From contig NZ_JACBZS010000001.1 of the NCBI RefSeq assembly GCF_013408305.1, positions 868,001 to 932,000 on the forward strand: 64,000 nucleotides of DNA. Direction: 5' to 3'. The DNA is from Naumannella cuiyingiana. GTDB lineage: Bacteria; Actinomycetota; Actinomycetes; Propionibacteriales; Propionibacteriaceae. Positions 1 through 7,434 of the stretch are shown piece by piece; position 1 is the first letter of the stretch; every line of letters starts with the position of its first letter. The position numbers were made by a program, and so were the translations under genes. The notes below the pieces were generated by a model that was not told where the DNA came from, made no database searches, and saw only the letters and a list, made by a program, of their open reading frames with translations.

Positions 1-258
1 CTGCTGTCCTTCCCCCGGCCCGGCTGGACGTTCACCGTCGACCTGCCGATCAGGCGCGGCCTGGACCGGCTGGTGCACGCGCTCGACCAGGTCGTGCTGG
101 GGGCGGGTGGCCGGCTCTACCTGGCCAAGGACTCCCGGGTCGATGCCGCGACGTTCGCGCAGATGTATCCGCGACTGGACGAGTTCCGCGAGCTGCGCGC
201 GCGGCTCGACCCGCACGGGATCTTCGTCTCCGACCAGGCCCGGCGCCTCGGTATCTGA
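1..258 (+). CDS. dprE1: DprE1-type decaprenylphosphoryl-beta-D-ribose oxidase, C-terminal part
   Basis: This is the last 85 codons of a gene that enters from the left edge. DprE1 is the FAD-dependent oxidase that converts decaprenylphosphoryl-ribose to the 2-keto intermediate on the way to decaprenylphosphoryl-arabinose, the donor for cell-wall arabinan. The visible tail matches the family end: SFPRPGWTFTVDLP, GGRLYLAKDSR, MYPRLDEFRELR and a DPHGIFVSDQARRL finish typical of this FAD/ALO group. The next gene, 27 bp downstream on the same strand, is the reductase that completes the epimerisation, which supports this call over a generic sugar oxidase. The N-terminal FAD-binding half is outside the window. 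Confidence 0.88.
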   Translation: MLSFPRPGWTFTVDLPIRRGLDRLVHALDQVVLGAGGRLYLAKDSRVDAATFAQMYPRLDEFRELRARLDPHGIFVSDQARRLGI

Positions 259-285
259 TCATGACCACCAACCGCGAGGAGAACC

Positions 286-1041
286 ATGATCGACGCAGTC
301 GGTAACCCGAGGAACCTGTTGCTGGTCGGCGGCACGTCCGACATCGCGCTGGCGATCGCGCGCCGGTACGCCCAGACGTCGCGGCCGCGCGTGATCATGG
401 CCGCTCGGCCGGGCGAGCGGCGCGAGGCGGCCGCCGCGGATCTGCGCGGGGTTGGCCTGGAGGTCACCGAGATCGACTTCAACGCCGGCGACCCCGGCTC
501 GCCGGCGAAGGCGATCGCGGAGGCGTTCGCGCTGGGCGATGTCGACGTGGCGGTGGTGGCGTACGGTCTGCTCGGCGAGAACGAGCGCGACTGGACCGAC
601 CCGGGCTCCGCGCGGGAGCTGGCCGACGTGAACTACGGCTCGGCCGTCGAGGTGGGCGTGTTGTTGTCGAACGCCATGAAGGCCCAGGGGCACGGAACGA
701 TCGTGGCACTGTCGTCCGTCGCGGGCGAGCGCGCCCGGAGGTCGAACTTCGTCTACGGCTCGTCCAAGGCCGGGTTCGACGCCTTCTACACGGGACTGAC
801 CTATGCGCTGGCCGAGCACGGGATCAAGGTGCTCGTCGTGCGGCCGGGCTTCGTGAAGTCCAAGATGACCGCGGGTCTGAAGGAGGCGCCGCTCGCGACC
901 ACCCCGGAGGCGGTGGCCGAGCAGGTGGTCGACGGGGTGCGGGCCGGCAAGGAACAGATCTGGTCGCCGAAGCTGTTCCAGTTGGTGATGTTGGTGCTCA
1001 AGCTGGTGCCGAGGCCGATCTTCCGCAAGCTGCCGTTCTGA
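286..1041 (+). CDS. dprE2: DprE2-type decaprenylphosphoryl-2-keto-ribose reductase (SDR)
   Basis: A 251-aa short-chain dehydrogenase. With DprE1 it epimerises decaprenylphosphoryl-ribose to the arabinose form by reducing the 2-keto intermediate with NAD(P)H. The nucleotide-binding loop is LLVGGTSDIALA (residues 11-22), close to the family GGTSEIG variant rather than the standard TGxxxGIG. The catalytic part shows a serine stretch followed by YGSSKAG (YxxxK). The C-terminus ends in PRPIFRKLPF, the basic and hydrophobic tail usual for DprE2. The start at ATG 286 has GAGGAG just upstream (276-281). Order and 27-bp spacing from the preceding oxidase tail suggest one transcript. Confidence 0.9.
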   Translation: MIDAVGNPRNLLLVGGTSDIALAIARRYAQTSRPRVIMAARPGERREAAAADLRGVGLEVTEIDFNAGDPGSPAKAIAEAFALGDVDVAVVAYGLLGENERDWTDPGSARELADVNYGSAVEVGVLLSNAMKAQGHGTIVALSSVAGERARRSNFVYGSSKAGFDAFYTGLTYALAEHGIKVLVVRPGFVKSKMTAGLKEAPLATTPEAVAEQVVDGVRAGKEQIWSPKLFQLVMLVLKLVPRPIFRKLPF

Positions 1042-1052
1042 TCGTGATCTGT

Positions 1053-1075
1053 TGATCAGGGAAATTCCTTGATCA
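1053..1075. terminator. 23-bp near-perfect palindrome after dprE2
   Basis: TGATCAGGGAA and TTCCTTGATCA form 11-nt arms around one central base, with a single G:T-type mismatch, starting 12 bp after the dprE2 stop. It lies between dprE2 and an oppositely oriented hydrolase remnant, as expected of a shared terminator. There is no clear U-run, so termination is inferred. Confidence 0.45.
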
Positions 1076-1160
1076 GTTTCGCGAATCCGGCCGGATCCTC
1101 GAAGTGGAATCCGTGGCCGGTGCGCGGGGATCTGTTGGCCCGGGTGCGGGAGAGTGTGGT
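1056..1160 (-). pseudogene. Remnant of an alpha/beta-hydrolase C-terminus
   Basis: On the minus strand about 33 codons before a stop at 1056 read as the end of an alpha/beta hydrolase: GTGHGFHFEDP-like sequence (the catalytic-His region, here RTGHGFHFEDP) followed by AGFAKLIKEFP. Upstream in this frame the sequence loses any family resemblance, and no nearby frame continues it, so only the 3' stub seems to survive. The call rests on pattern recognition of a short stretch. Deletion or rearrangement next to the DUF222-HNH gene is the inferred cause. Confidence 0.4.
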
Positions 1161-1227
1161 GGGTGGCGACGCCGAGCGGTGAGCCGGGCGCCCGTGACGC
1201 CGCGCGCGGCGTCGATTCCCAGGACAG

Positions 1228-1267
1228 TTGTCCACAGGTGACGACATTGGGGATCCCTTGTGGAAAA
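1228..1267. other. Pair of inverted DnaA-box-like sites
   Basis: TTGTCCACA (1228-1236) and TGTGGAAAA (1259-1267, reverse of TTTTCCACA) face each other upstream of the DUF222-HNH gene. Both differ from TTATCCACA by one base. A third TTGTCCACA lies at 56461-56469 upstream of the DUF559 gene. Two isolated boxes do not make an origin. Their role is unknown. Confidence 0.35.
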
Positions 1268-1314
1268 GGGCATTGCGGGCGATCTGCGCGGAGGGGAATG
1301 TCGGTGGCCATCCC

Positions 1315-1320
1315 TAGGCT
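1315..1320 (+). promoter_or_regulatory. -10 box of the DUF222-HNH gene (leaderless)
   Basis: TAGGCT is followed by 7 nt and then ATG 1328. This places the likely transcription start at the initiation codon and decides for ATG 1328 over the in-frame ATG at 1298. Confidence 0.6.
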
Positions 1321-1327
1321 GAGTCCC

Positions 1328-2821
1328 ATGAAGCCGGATCCCCGCGAGGTCGTCAAACGGGCGCAACAGGTGCTCGCCGACGCGCTCGCCGGCGGCGCGG
1401 TGAGCGCCGACGAGCCGACCGAGCGGCTGGCGCAACTGGAGGGTTGGCTCGCGCTGCAGGCCCGACTCGAGGCGGTGATCGCCGCCGGCGTCCGGGCGGT
1501 CGACGAGGCGGGCGACACGATGCTCGCCCACGGCGTCTCGACGCGGACCTGGCTGGCGCAGACCGGGCGGATGACCGCGGGGCAGGCTGCGGGGTTGATC
1601 AAGGACGCCCACCGCCTCGGTCGATTCGCCGGGGTCGCCGAGGCGCTCGCGGAGGCCCGGGTCGGCCCGGCGCAGGCGGGCGCCATCACCGACACCCTGG
1701 ACCGGCTGCCCGCCGGGCTGTCGCCGGCCGAGCTGGTCGCCGGCGAGGCGACCATGATCGACCACGCGGCGACCCAGCGTTTCGACCCGGCCATGTTGCG
1801 CCGGCTCGGCAACCATCTGGTGGAGATCATCGCCCCCGACGTCGCCGACGCGCACGACAGCGCCGCGTTGGAGCGCGCGGAGCGGCGGGCCCAGCAGGCA
1901 CGCTCGCTCACGTTCGCCGACGACGGGCACGGCTCGATCAGGTTCCGCGGACGGTTGCCGCAACTCGACGGCGAGGCGCTGGTAGCCGTGGTCGACGCGT
2001 ACGCCACGCGCGACGCCTCCGTCGCGGCGCGCGATCCGCTCGCGGCCGAGCTCAGCTCACCCGAGCAACGGCGAGCGGACGGGCTGGCCGCGATGGTCCA
2101 GCACATCCAGGGCTGCGCCACCGCGCCGGGTGCCGGCGGCGATCGGCCGCGCCTGGTCGTGACCATCGCCCACGACGAGCTGCTGGCGCAGGTCCGGCAC
2201 GAGGTCGATGCACACGGTGTCGATGCGCACAGGGTCGATGCGCACAGGGTCGATGCGCACAGGGTCGATGCGCACAGGGTCGATGCGCACGGGGTCGATG
2301 CGCACGGGGTCGATGATCACAGGATCGGCGGCACGCGGGCGGAGTCGCTGCGCACCGGGGCCCGGATCTCGGCGGCCGCGCTACGCCGGCTCGCGTGCGA
2401 CTGCGATCTGCTGCCGGTGGTGCTCGGCGGCGCGGGTCAGCCTCTTGATGTCGGCCGCGAGCACCGGCTCGTCACCGGACCTGTCCGCGCGGCCCTCACG
2501 GTGCGCGACCGCGGCTGCGTGATGCCCGGCTGCGACCGGCCGCCGGAGCGCTGCGAGGCCCACCACATCGTTCCCTGGCAGGCCGGCGGGCCCACCAGCC
2601 TGGCCAACCTGGTGCTGCTGTGCCGACACCACCACGGCCTGATCGAGCCACGCCCGCAGGCCCCGCCGGGCGAGCAGTGGGTCGTGCGGATCGGCACCGA
2701 CGGTTTACCGGAACTACTGCCGCCGACTCGCGTCGACGCCGCGCGCCGACCGCTCCGGCACCCCCGGTTCCGTCCACGTGCCTTGGGTCGTAGGCGTGCG
2801 TCCGAATCGGACGACCCGTGA
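1328..2821 (+). CDS. DUF222 (13E12-repeat) HNH endonuclease-like protein with internal pentapeptide repeat
   Basis: A 497-aa member of the actinobacterial DUF222-HNH family. The first ~270 residues are the helical DUF222 region. The HNH nuclease fold follows near the C-terminus: CVMPGCDRPPERCEAHHIVPW with the paired His at 412-413, then LANLVLLCRHHHGLIE. Between the two domains sits an eight-unit VDAH(R/G) repeat (residues 293-332) that I do not know from the family. The start is chosen from a TAGGCT -10 box 7 nt before ATG 1328. An earlier in-frame ATG at 1298 has its GGAGGGG too close to act as a ribosome site. The biological role of the family is unsettled. Nuclease activity is inferred from the intact HNH residues. 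Confidence 0.85.
   Translation: MKPDPREVVKRAQQVLADALAGGAVSADEPTERLAQLEGWLALQARLEAVIAAGVRAVDEAGDTMLAHGVSTRTWLAQTGRMTAGQAAGLIKDAHRLGRFAGVAEALAEARVGPAQAGAITDTLDRLPAGLSPAELVAGEATMIDHAATQRFDPAMLRRLGNHLVEIIAPDVADAHDSAALERAERRAQQARSLTFADDGHGSIRFRGRLPQLDGEALVAVVDAYATRDASVAARDPLAAELSSPEQRRADGLAAMVQHIQGCATAPGAGGDRPRLVVTIAHDELLAQVRHEVDAHGVDAHRVDAHRVDAHRVDAHRVDAHGVDAHGVDDHRIGGTRAESLRTGARISAAALRRLACDCDLLPVVLGGAGQPLDVGREHRLVTGPVRAALTVRDRGCVMPGCDRPPERCEAHHIVPWQAGGPTSLANLVLLCRHHHGLIEPRPQAPPGEQWVVRIGTDGLPELLPPTRVDAARRPLRHPRFRPRALGRRRASESDDP
2204..2323 (+). repeat. Eight 15-bp in-frame tandem repeats (VDAHR)
   Basis: Units begin at 2204, 2219, 2234, 2249, 2264, 2279, 2294 and 2309. The commonest is GTCGATGCGCACAGG. 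Translation gives VDAHG, four VDAHR, two VDAHG and VDDHR. The near-identity of the central units suggests recent slippage or unequal crossover. It sits exactly between the DUF222 and HNH domains. Confidence 0.9.
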
Positions 2822-3162
2822 GAGTTCCCGGATCTCCCTGCGTGAGCCGGTGTCGGAGGTCCCGGCCCGCGGTCGATGTTCCGGCCGAACCACCTGCCCT
2901 ATCCGAGGGAATCGTCGGCACCCTGCGGCAGACGCTGCCCGGACTGGCGCGGGCGGCGTCCGATCGCCGCTACGACGCCGGCCAGGCCCGGCTCGACATG
3001 TGCCTCGCCTTCCTCGACAAGGTCGTCGTCGCCAGCACGGACCGCGGCATCGACCCGGCGCTGCCGGCCCTCGTCCGGGCCGCGTCCGCCCGCGCCGCCG
3101 ACACCCTCCCCGGCGACACCGACTGGGCCTGCGTGTTCGAGGGACTCCTCCCGCGCGGATGA
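2818..3162 (+). CDS. Small hypothetical protein overlapping the HNH gene
   Basis: A 114-aa reading frame I do not recognise. It starts with GTG overlapping the HNH stop (GTGA), so it may be translationally coupled. The first ~25 residues are Arg/Pro-rich and unconvincing. From about residue 30 the sequence looks like a real helical domain: GIVGTLRQTLPGLARAAS, DAGQARLDMCLAFLDKVV, then ALPALVRAASARAADTL and an ending DWACVFEGLLPRG. A GTG at 2842 is an alternative start. No motif indicates a function. Codon third positions are G/C-rich as in neighbouring genes. Confidence 0.5.
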   Translation: MRVPGSPCVSRCRRSRPAVDVPAEPPALSEGIVGTLRQTLPGLARAASDRRYDAGQARLDMCLAFLDKVVVASTDRGIDPALPALVRAASARAADTLPGDTDWACVFEGLLPRG

Positions 3163-3180
3163 TCGGCCTCCACCCGATCG

Positions 3181-3233
3181 CTTCCGCAGATCCGGCCGCT
3201 CTCCACGCGGGTTGGCGGCATCACCTGCGGAAG
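3181..3233. terminator. Inverted repeat between convergent genes
   Basis: CTTCCGCAG (3181-3189) and CTGCGGAAG (3225-3233) are perfect 9-nt complements separated by 35 nt, in the gap between the small plus-strand gene and the minus-strand MFS gene. The loop is long for a terminator, so this is only a candidate. Confidence 0.25.
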
Positions 3234-3252
3234 GGATGCTGAAGGATCCCGC

Positions 3253-4443
3253 TCAGCCGCGCAGCGCGACCTTTGCCCCGGCCCCGACGGCGAGCGCCAG
3301 ACCGGCCAGCGCGGCCAGCCCGACCCCGACGGTGCTGACCGCCGCGAGCCCGCCGACCAGCAGCGGGCCGCCGGCATCGCCCAGCTCGCGGCCCAGCTCG
3401 GCGCTGCCCATCGTCCGGCCCATCCGATCCTCCGGGGTCGCGGCGGCGATCGCCGCGAATCCCAGCGGGGTGACCACGCCGATGCCGATGCCGAGCAGCA
3501 CCGCGGCGAGGTACAGCGCGATCGCGGCCGCGACGGTCGGCAGCGGCACCGCCACCACCACCAGCCCGGCCGCCACCAACGCCAGCCCGATGATCATCCC
3601 GGTGCCCGTCGCCAGCCGGCCCGCATCGCGGCGCGCGCCGGCCCACGGCTGCACGGCGGTCAGCGTCAGCGCGAGCACCGTCACCGCGGCCACCGCGCCG
3701 AACTCCCCCAGGCCCAGCCGCGTGCCGAGCAGCGGCAGGAAGCCCACCCCGACGCCGAGCGCCCCGGTCGCCACCGCCATCGCCGCGACCGGAGCCAGGA
3801 ACGATCGCTGGGCGACCTCGCGGGCAAGATCGAGAACCGTCGCGCGCGAGCGCGGCAGCACACGCAGCGGGGGCACCGCCGCCACCACCCATCCGGCGAC
3901 GGCGAGGGCGAGCACCGCGAGCGCGGCGTACAGCGCCGGCAGGCCGCCGGCCCAGACCAGCGCCGCCCCCAGGATCGGGCCGAAGGCGTACCCCAGACCC
4001 TTCCAGGAGCCGTACCGGCCGAAGCGCCGACCCGTGGTCGCGCCGCCGCCGATCCGCGCCACCCCCGCCGAGGCCGCCGGCGAGAATGCCGCGGCGGCCA
4101 TCCCCTGCCCGAAGCGCGCCAGCGTCAGCCCGACCACCCCGGCCGCGAACACCCCGACCGCCGACGCGGCCGCGAAGGCCAGCAGACCGCCGATGATCAC
4201 GGGCCGGACGCCGACCCGATCGCTGAGCGCGCCGAAGACCGGCTTCAGCACCACCTCGGCGAGGTCGTACACGGCGAGCATCAGCCCGAAGCCCAACAAC
4301 CCGACCCCGAGCTCGCCCGACTCCACCCCGAGCGCCGCGGCCACGCCATGCGCGCCGAATGCGGTCGTGAACCCGGCCGCATACAGCGGGGCGAGCCCGT
4401 TGCGCGGCGGTGCATCCGGCGATTCGTGGCGGCCACGGCGCAC
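3253..4443 (-). CDS. MFS transporter
   Basis: A 396-aa major facilitator protein with about 12 hydrophobic segments. The cytoplasmic loop after helix 2 reads GALSDRVGVRPVI, a form of the GxxxDRxGRR/K signature, and a second-half equivalent GARRDAGRLAT is present. Typical of small drug or metabolite exporters, but no substrate can be named. The likely start is GTG 4443. A TAGCCT element abuts that codon, so the true start could be slightly downstream. It stands alone, convergent with the preceding small gene, with 31 bp between its start and the stop of the next minus-strand gene, which probably precedes it on the same transcript. Confidence 0.75.
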   Translation of the reverse strand: MRRGRHESPDAPPRNGLAPLYAAGFTTAFGAHGVAAALGVESGELGVGLLGFGLMLAVYDLAEVVLKPVFGALSDRVGVRPVIIGGLLAFAAASAVGVFAAGVVGLTLARFGQGMAAAAFSPAASAGVARIGGGATTGRRFGRYGSWKGLGYAFGPILGAALVWAGGLPALYAALAVLALAVAGWVVAAVPPLRVLPRSRATVLDLAREVAQRSFLAPVAAMAVATGALGVGVGFLPLLGTRLGLGEFGAVAAVTVLALTLTAVQPWAGARRDAGRLATGTGMIIGLALVAAGLVVVAVPLPTVAAAIALYLAAVLLGIGIGVVTPLGFAAIAAATPEDRMGRTMGSAELGRELGDAGGPLLVGGLAAVSTVGVGLAALAGLALAVGAGAKVALRG

Positions 4444-4474
4444 AGGCTAGGCCACCGCCGGACCGGCGACCCGC

Positions 4475-5056
4475 TCAGCGCGACCGGCGCCCCATGAAGT
4501 TCGCCAACCGCTCGGTCAGACCGGCAGCGGCCGCGGGCGGGACCGGCTCGTCGAACGGCAAGTCCTCACGCCCGCCGGGCAGCACCCGCTGCGCGCCCGC
4601 GAGGGCACCCTCGGCCAGATCGGCATCGGCCTCGGCGTCCTGCCCGGTCGCGACCGCGAGATCCCAGCCGTGCGTCAGCGTCTCGCCCACGAAGGCGCTG
4701 ATCATCACCGCCGCCGGCACCCGCCCGAACGGGGCTTCCACGATCGTGGCGAGCGAGGCGTCGTCGGCCCAGGCGGCGCTCGCCTGCTCGACCAGCCGGG
4801 CGTGGCCGCCGGCCAGGTCGTCGGCATCGGCCGGCACGGACGAGGGGAGGTCGACGGCGGCGTGACCCTGCGCCATCCCGATGGTCTTGCCCACCACCGC
4901 GTACAGATGCTCGATCAGCGCCCGCACGTCGTAGCCCGAACACGGCGTCGGGTCGCTGAGCTGGCCGGGCTCGACGTTGCCGAGCAGTTCGGTCACCCAG
5001 GCCCGGGCCCGGTTCAGGTTGTCGCGGTTGTCCACCAGTTGCTGTGTCTCGTTCAT
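4475..5056 (-). CDS. TIGR03086-like DinB-fold metal-binding protein (mycothiol-dependent maleylpyruvate isomerase family)
   Basis: A 193-aa four-helix DinB/MDMPI-like protein. The N-terminal half has the family features LLGNVEPGQLSDPTPCSGYDVRALIEHLYAVVG (shown here only to illustrate the P-T-PC-x-x-[WY]-x-V-x-x-L-x-x-H pattern with its metal-ligand His). The second half carries GETLTHGWDLAVATGQ, the HxWDLAxATG motif. Members use mycothiol as thiol cofactor or act in its metabolism. The actual reaction here is unknown. The start ATG 5056 gives MNETQQL. ATG 5068 is an in-frame alternative. It is divergent from the WYL regulator, 63 bp away, suggesting that regulator controls it. Confidence 0.75.
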   Translation of the reverse strand: MNETQQLVDNRDNLNRARAWVTELLGNVEPGQLSDPTPCSGYDVRALIEHLYAVVGKTIGMAQGHAAVDLPSSVPADADDLAGGHARLVEQASAAWADDASLATIVEAPFGRVPAAVMISAFVGETLTHGWDLAVATGQDAEADADLAEGALAGAQRVLPGGREDLPFDEPVPPAAAAGLTERLANFMGRRSR

Positions 5057-5070
5057 GTCCACGAGCATTC

Positions 5071-5082
5071 CGGGTATACCCG
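5071..5082. promoter_or_regulatory. 12-bp perfect palindrome in a divergent promoter region
   Basis: CGGGTATACCCG is a perfect palindrome in the gap between the DinB-fold gene (minus) and the WYL regulator (plus). Its position makes it a candidate operator for the WYL protein. No experimental consensus is claimed. Confidence 0.35.
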
Positions 5083-5119
5083 ACATCCTGTGTCGTGATT
5101 TCTGTGCTGAACTTGGGCC

Positions 5120-6127
5120 ATGCGCGCGGACCGTCTGCTCAGGCTGGTCGGCCTGCTGCGCCGGCACGGCAAGTTGACCGCCGCGCAGCTCGCGGATCGC
5201 CTCGAGGTCACCGAACGCACCGTGCTCCGTGACATCGAGGCGCTGTCGGCCTCGGGCGTACCGGTCTATGCCGAACGCGGACGGCACGGCGGGTACGCCC
5301 TGCTGCCCGGCTATCGCCCCGGCGTCGAGGATCTCACCCCCGACGAGGCACGCGCGCTCTTCCTGGCCGGCGGCGAGGGGGCGGCGTCGGCGCTCGGCGT
5401 TGAGGCCGAGATGACCTCGGCGCTGCGCAAGCTCGCCGCCCGGCTGCCGGAGGAGACCGACCGCGAGCTCGGCCGGCTGCAGGAGTTGATCATCGTCGAC
5501 GCCGAGGGCTTCGCCGGCGCGCCGCCGCGGTTGGCCGAGCTGCCCACCGTCCAGCTCGCCGTCCTGGAGCGCCGGCGTCTCGTCCTCGACTACACGCCGA
5601 TGGACCCGTCGCGGCGCGGCCGGCGTACCGTCGATCCGTACGGCCTGGTGCTCGCCGGCAACACCTGGTATCTGCTCGCCGCGCACCGCGGGCAGGTGAA
5701 GTCGTTCCGAGTCGAGCGGATCAACCGGGCCACCCTGCTCCCCCAGCGTGCCGCCCGACCCGACGGCATCGACCTGCGGGCGCTGTGGCGGCGGCTGCGC
5801 GAGAGCTACCGCGACCGGCCGGGGATCCGGATCGAGGTGGCCACCCGCCCGGACCGGGTCGCGCTGATCCGCCGGCTGATGGCGATGAACCTGACCGCGC
5901 CGATCGAGGAGACCACCCGCGGCGGGCGGACCGTGTTGATCATGCGCGTGCACGGGCTGCGCGAGGCGGTCGCCGTGCTGCTGGGCCTGGGCGACGGGGT
6001 CGAGGCGCTCGCCCCGCCCGCCCTGCGCGCGATGATGATCAGGATCGCCCGGGAGGCGACCGCGGTCTATCTGGCCGAGGATCCGGCCGGCAGCACCTCG
6101 GCCAGCAGCGGCTCGGCCGTCAGGTAG
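5120..6127 (+). CDS. HTH/WYL-domain transcriptional regulator
   Basis: A 335-aa regulator. Residues 1-60 form a DeoR-like winged helix-turn-helix (LLRRHGKLTAAQLADRLEV followed by TERTVLRDIEALSASGVPV and the wing ERGRHGGYALLPGY). The WYL domain lies at about 140-220 with LDYTPMDPSRRGRRTVDPYGLVLAGNTWYLLA and SFRVERI. A C-terminal WCX extension follows. WYL proteins sense small ligands or nucleic acids and often control a divergent gene, here the DinB-fold gene. Its last 61 bp overlap the 3' end of the convergent GH4 gene. Confidence 0.88.
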   Translation: MRADRLLRLVGLLRRHGKLTAAQLADRLEVTERTVLRDIEALSASGVPVYAERGRHGGYALLPGYRPGVEDLTPDEARALFLAGGEGAASALGVEAEMTSALRKLAARLPEETDRELGRLQELIIVDAEGFAGAPPRLAELPTVQLAVLERRRLVLDYTPMDPSRRGRRTVDPYGLVLAGNTWYLLAAHRGQVKSFRVERINRATLLPQRAARPDGIDLRALWRRLRESYRDRPGIRIEVATRPDRVALIRRLMAMNLTAPIEETTRGGRTVLIMRVHGLREAVAVLLGLGDGVEALAPPALRAMMIRIAREATAVYLAEDPAGSTSASSGSAVR

Positions 6128-7434
6128 CCGTCGAGCAGTCGGCGACCGAGCACCGGGGAGTCCACCAGCGGATGCAGCGCGAAGCCCTCCCAGGCCCGCT
6201 CCCGGCTACCGGTCAGGGCCGCCTCGGCGATCAGCCGCTCCGACCCGCGCAGCCGCGCCATCATCCCGAGCTGCGCCAGATCCGGCGCCGCCACCGGCTG
6301 CGGATGCACACCGGCCGAGTCGACGACACACGGCACCTCGACCACAAGATCATCGGGCAGCGCGGCGACCAGTCGTTGATCACCGGCACGGTTGCCGACA
6401 TCCAGGATCATCCGCTGCTCGGGCCCGCCGGCCAGCGCCGCCATCAACCGCATGGCGACCTCCTGGTAGCCGCCGCCGGCGATATCGGCTGCCTCGCGTT
6501 CCTCGTCGCGCGTCTCGGCCATGTAGCTCTCCTCACGCTCGCGCAGGACCCGCCGCCAGTCGGCCAGCCGATCCCTGCCGGCGCCGGCATAGAAGGCGTC
6601 CTGCTGCCGGACCAGGAACTCGCCGCGGGTCTCCCCCGCCTGCTCGATCCGGCGCCGCGCCTCGTCGGTGAAGAAGTAGTAGAAGAGGTACTCGTTCGGG
6701 ATCGACCCGAGCGCGCGCACCCAGTCGAAGCCGAACAGCCGAGCCTCCTCGATCCGCTCCAGCGCGTGATCATCGGCGAGCACGCCCGGCAGCCGATCGG
6801 TGCCGTCGACGGTGAACGAGCGCAGCCAGCCGAGGTGGTTGAGCCCGAGATAGTCATAACCGATTCGTCCCGCATCGGCGTCGAGATCAAGATCGAGCAC
6901 GCGGGCGAGCCGGCGGACCAGACCGATCGGGGTGTCGCAGATCCCGACGGCGCGCTCGCCCAGCACCCCGCGCATCACCTCGGTGACGATGCCTGCCGGA
7001 TTGGTGAAGTTGATCACCCAGGCACGCGGTGCGATCTCGGCGACCGCCTCGGCGATCCGTCGGGCGGGACCGATGGTGCGCAGCGCGTACGCCAGCCCGC
7101 CCGGGCCGATCGTCTCCTGCCCCAGCAGGCCGAGGTCGAGCGCGACCCGCTCGTCCACCGTGCGCGCGTGTGCGCCACCGACTCGGATCGCGCTGAACAC
7201 GAAGTCCGCGCCGCGCAGGGCGTCGGCCAGGTCGGTCGTGGTCCGGTACGCCGGGGCACTGCGCCCGTAGCCGTCGGCCAGCTCGCCCACGACGGCTCCG
7301 ATGGCCGCCAGCCGGCCCGGGTCGGAATCATGCAGGACGATCTCGTCGACCGCGACGCCGCCGGCGCGCGCCGCCGCCGCCTCGTAGACGAGCGGTACGC
7401 GGAATCCGCCCCCGCCCAGGATCACCAGCCTCAT
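6067..7434 (-). CDS. GH4-family 6-phospho-beta-glucosidase/alpha-glycosidase
   Basis: A 455-aa family 4 glycoside hydrolase, which cleaves glycosides (usually 6-phosphorylated) by an NAD+ and Mn2+ dependent oxidation-elimination mechanism. Seen: N-terminal Rossmann strand LVILGGGGFRVPLV, the NAD loop IRVGG, NFTNPAGIVTE, the metal-ligand Cys in VGICDTPIG and the metal-ligand His in LGLNHLGW. These features fit the 6-phospho-beta-glucosidase branch better than the alpha-galactosidase (MelA) branch. The substrate is unproven. ATG 7434 overlaps the stop of the upstream DeoR gene by 4 bp, so regulator and enzyme share a transcript divergent from the sugar ABC importer. Confidence 0.88.
   Translation of the reverse strand: MRLVILGGGGFRVPLVYEAAAARAGGVAVDEIVLHDSDPGRLAAIGAVVGELADGYGRSAPAYRTTTDLADALRGADFVFSAIRVGGAHARTVDERVALDLGLLGQETIGPGGLAYALRTIGPARRIAEAVAEIAPRAWVINFTNPAGIVTEVMRGVLGERAVGICDTPIGLVRRLARVLDLDLDADAGRIGYDYLGLNHLGWLRSFTVDGTDRLPGVLADDHALERIEEARLFGFDWVRALGSIPNEYLFYYFFTDEARRRIEQAGETRGEFLVRQQDAFYAGAGRDRLADWRRVLREREESYMAETRDEEREAADIAGGGYQEVAMRLMAALAGGPEQRMILDVGNRAGDQRLVAALPDDLVVEVPCVVDSAGVHPQPVAAPDLAQLGMMARLRGSERLIAEAALTGSRERAWEGFALHPLVDSPVLGRRLLDGYLTAEPLLAEVLPAGSSAR

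Noticed and set aside
1228-1267. Replication origin suggested by two DnaA-box-like sites
   Set aside because: Only two imperfect boxes, no AT-rich unwinding region and no dnaA/dnaN neighbours.
2204-2323. CRISPR-like array
   Set aside because: Units are contiguous with no spacers and translate in frame, so it is a coding minisatellite.
4475-5953. 492-aa minus-strand ORF spanning the WYL gene and the DinB-fold gene
   Set aside because: Only its last 193 residues look like protein. The upstream part is antisense to the WYL regulator.
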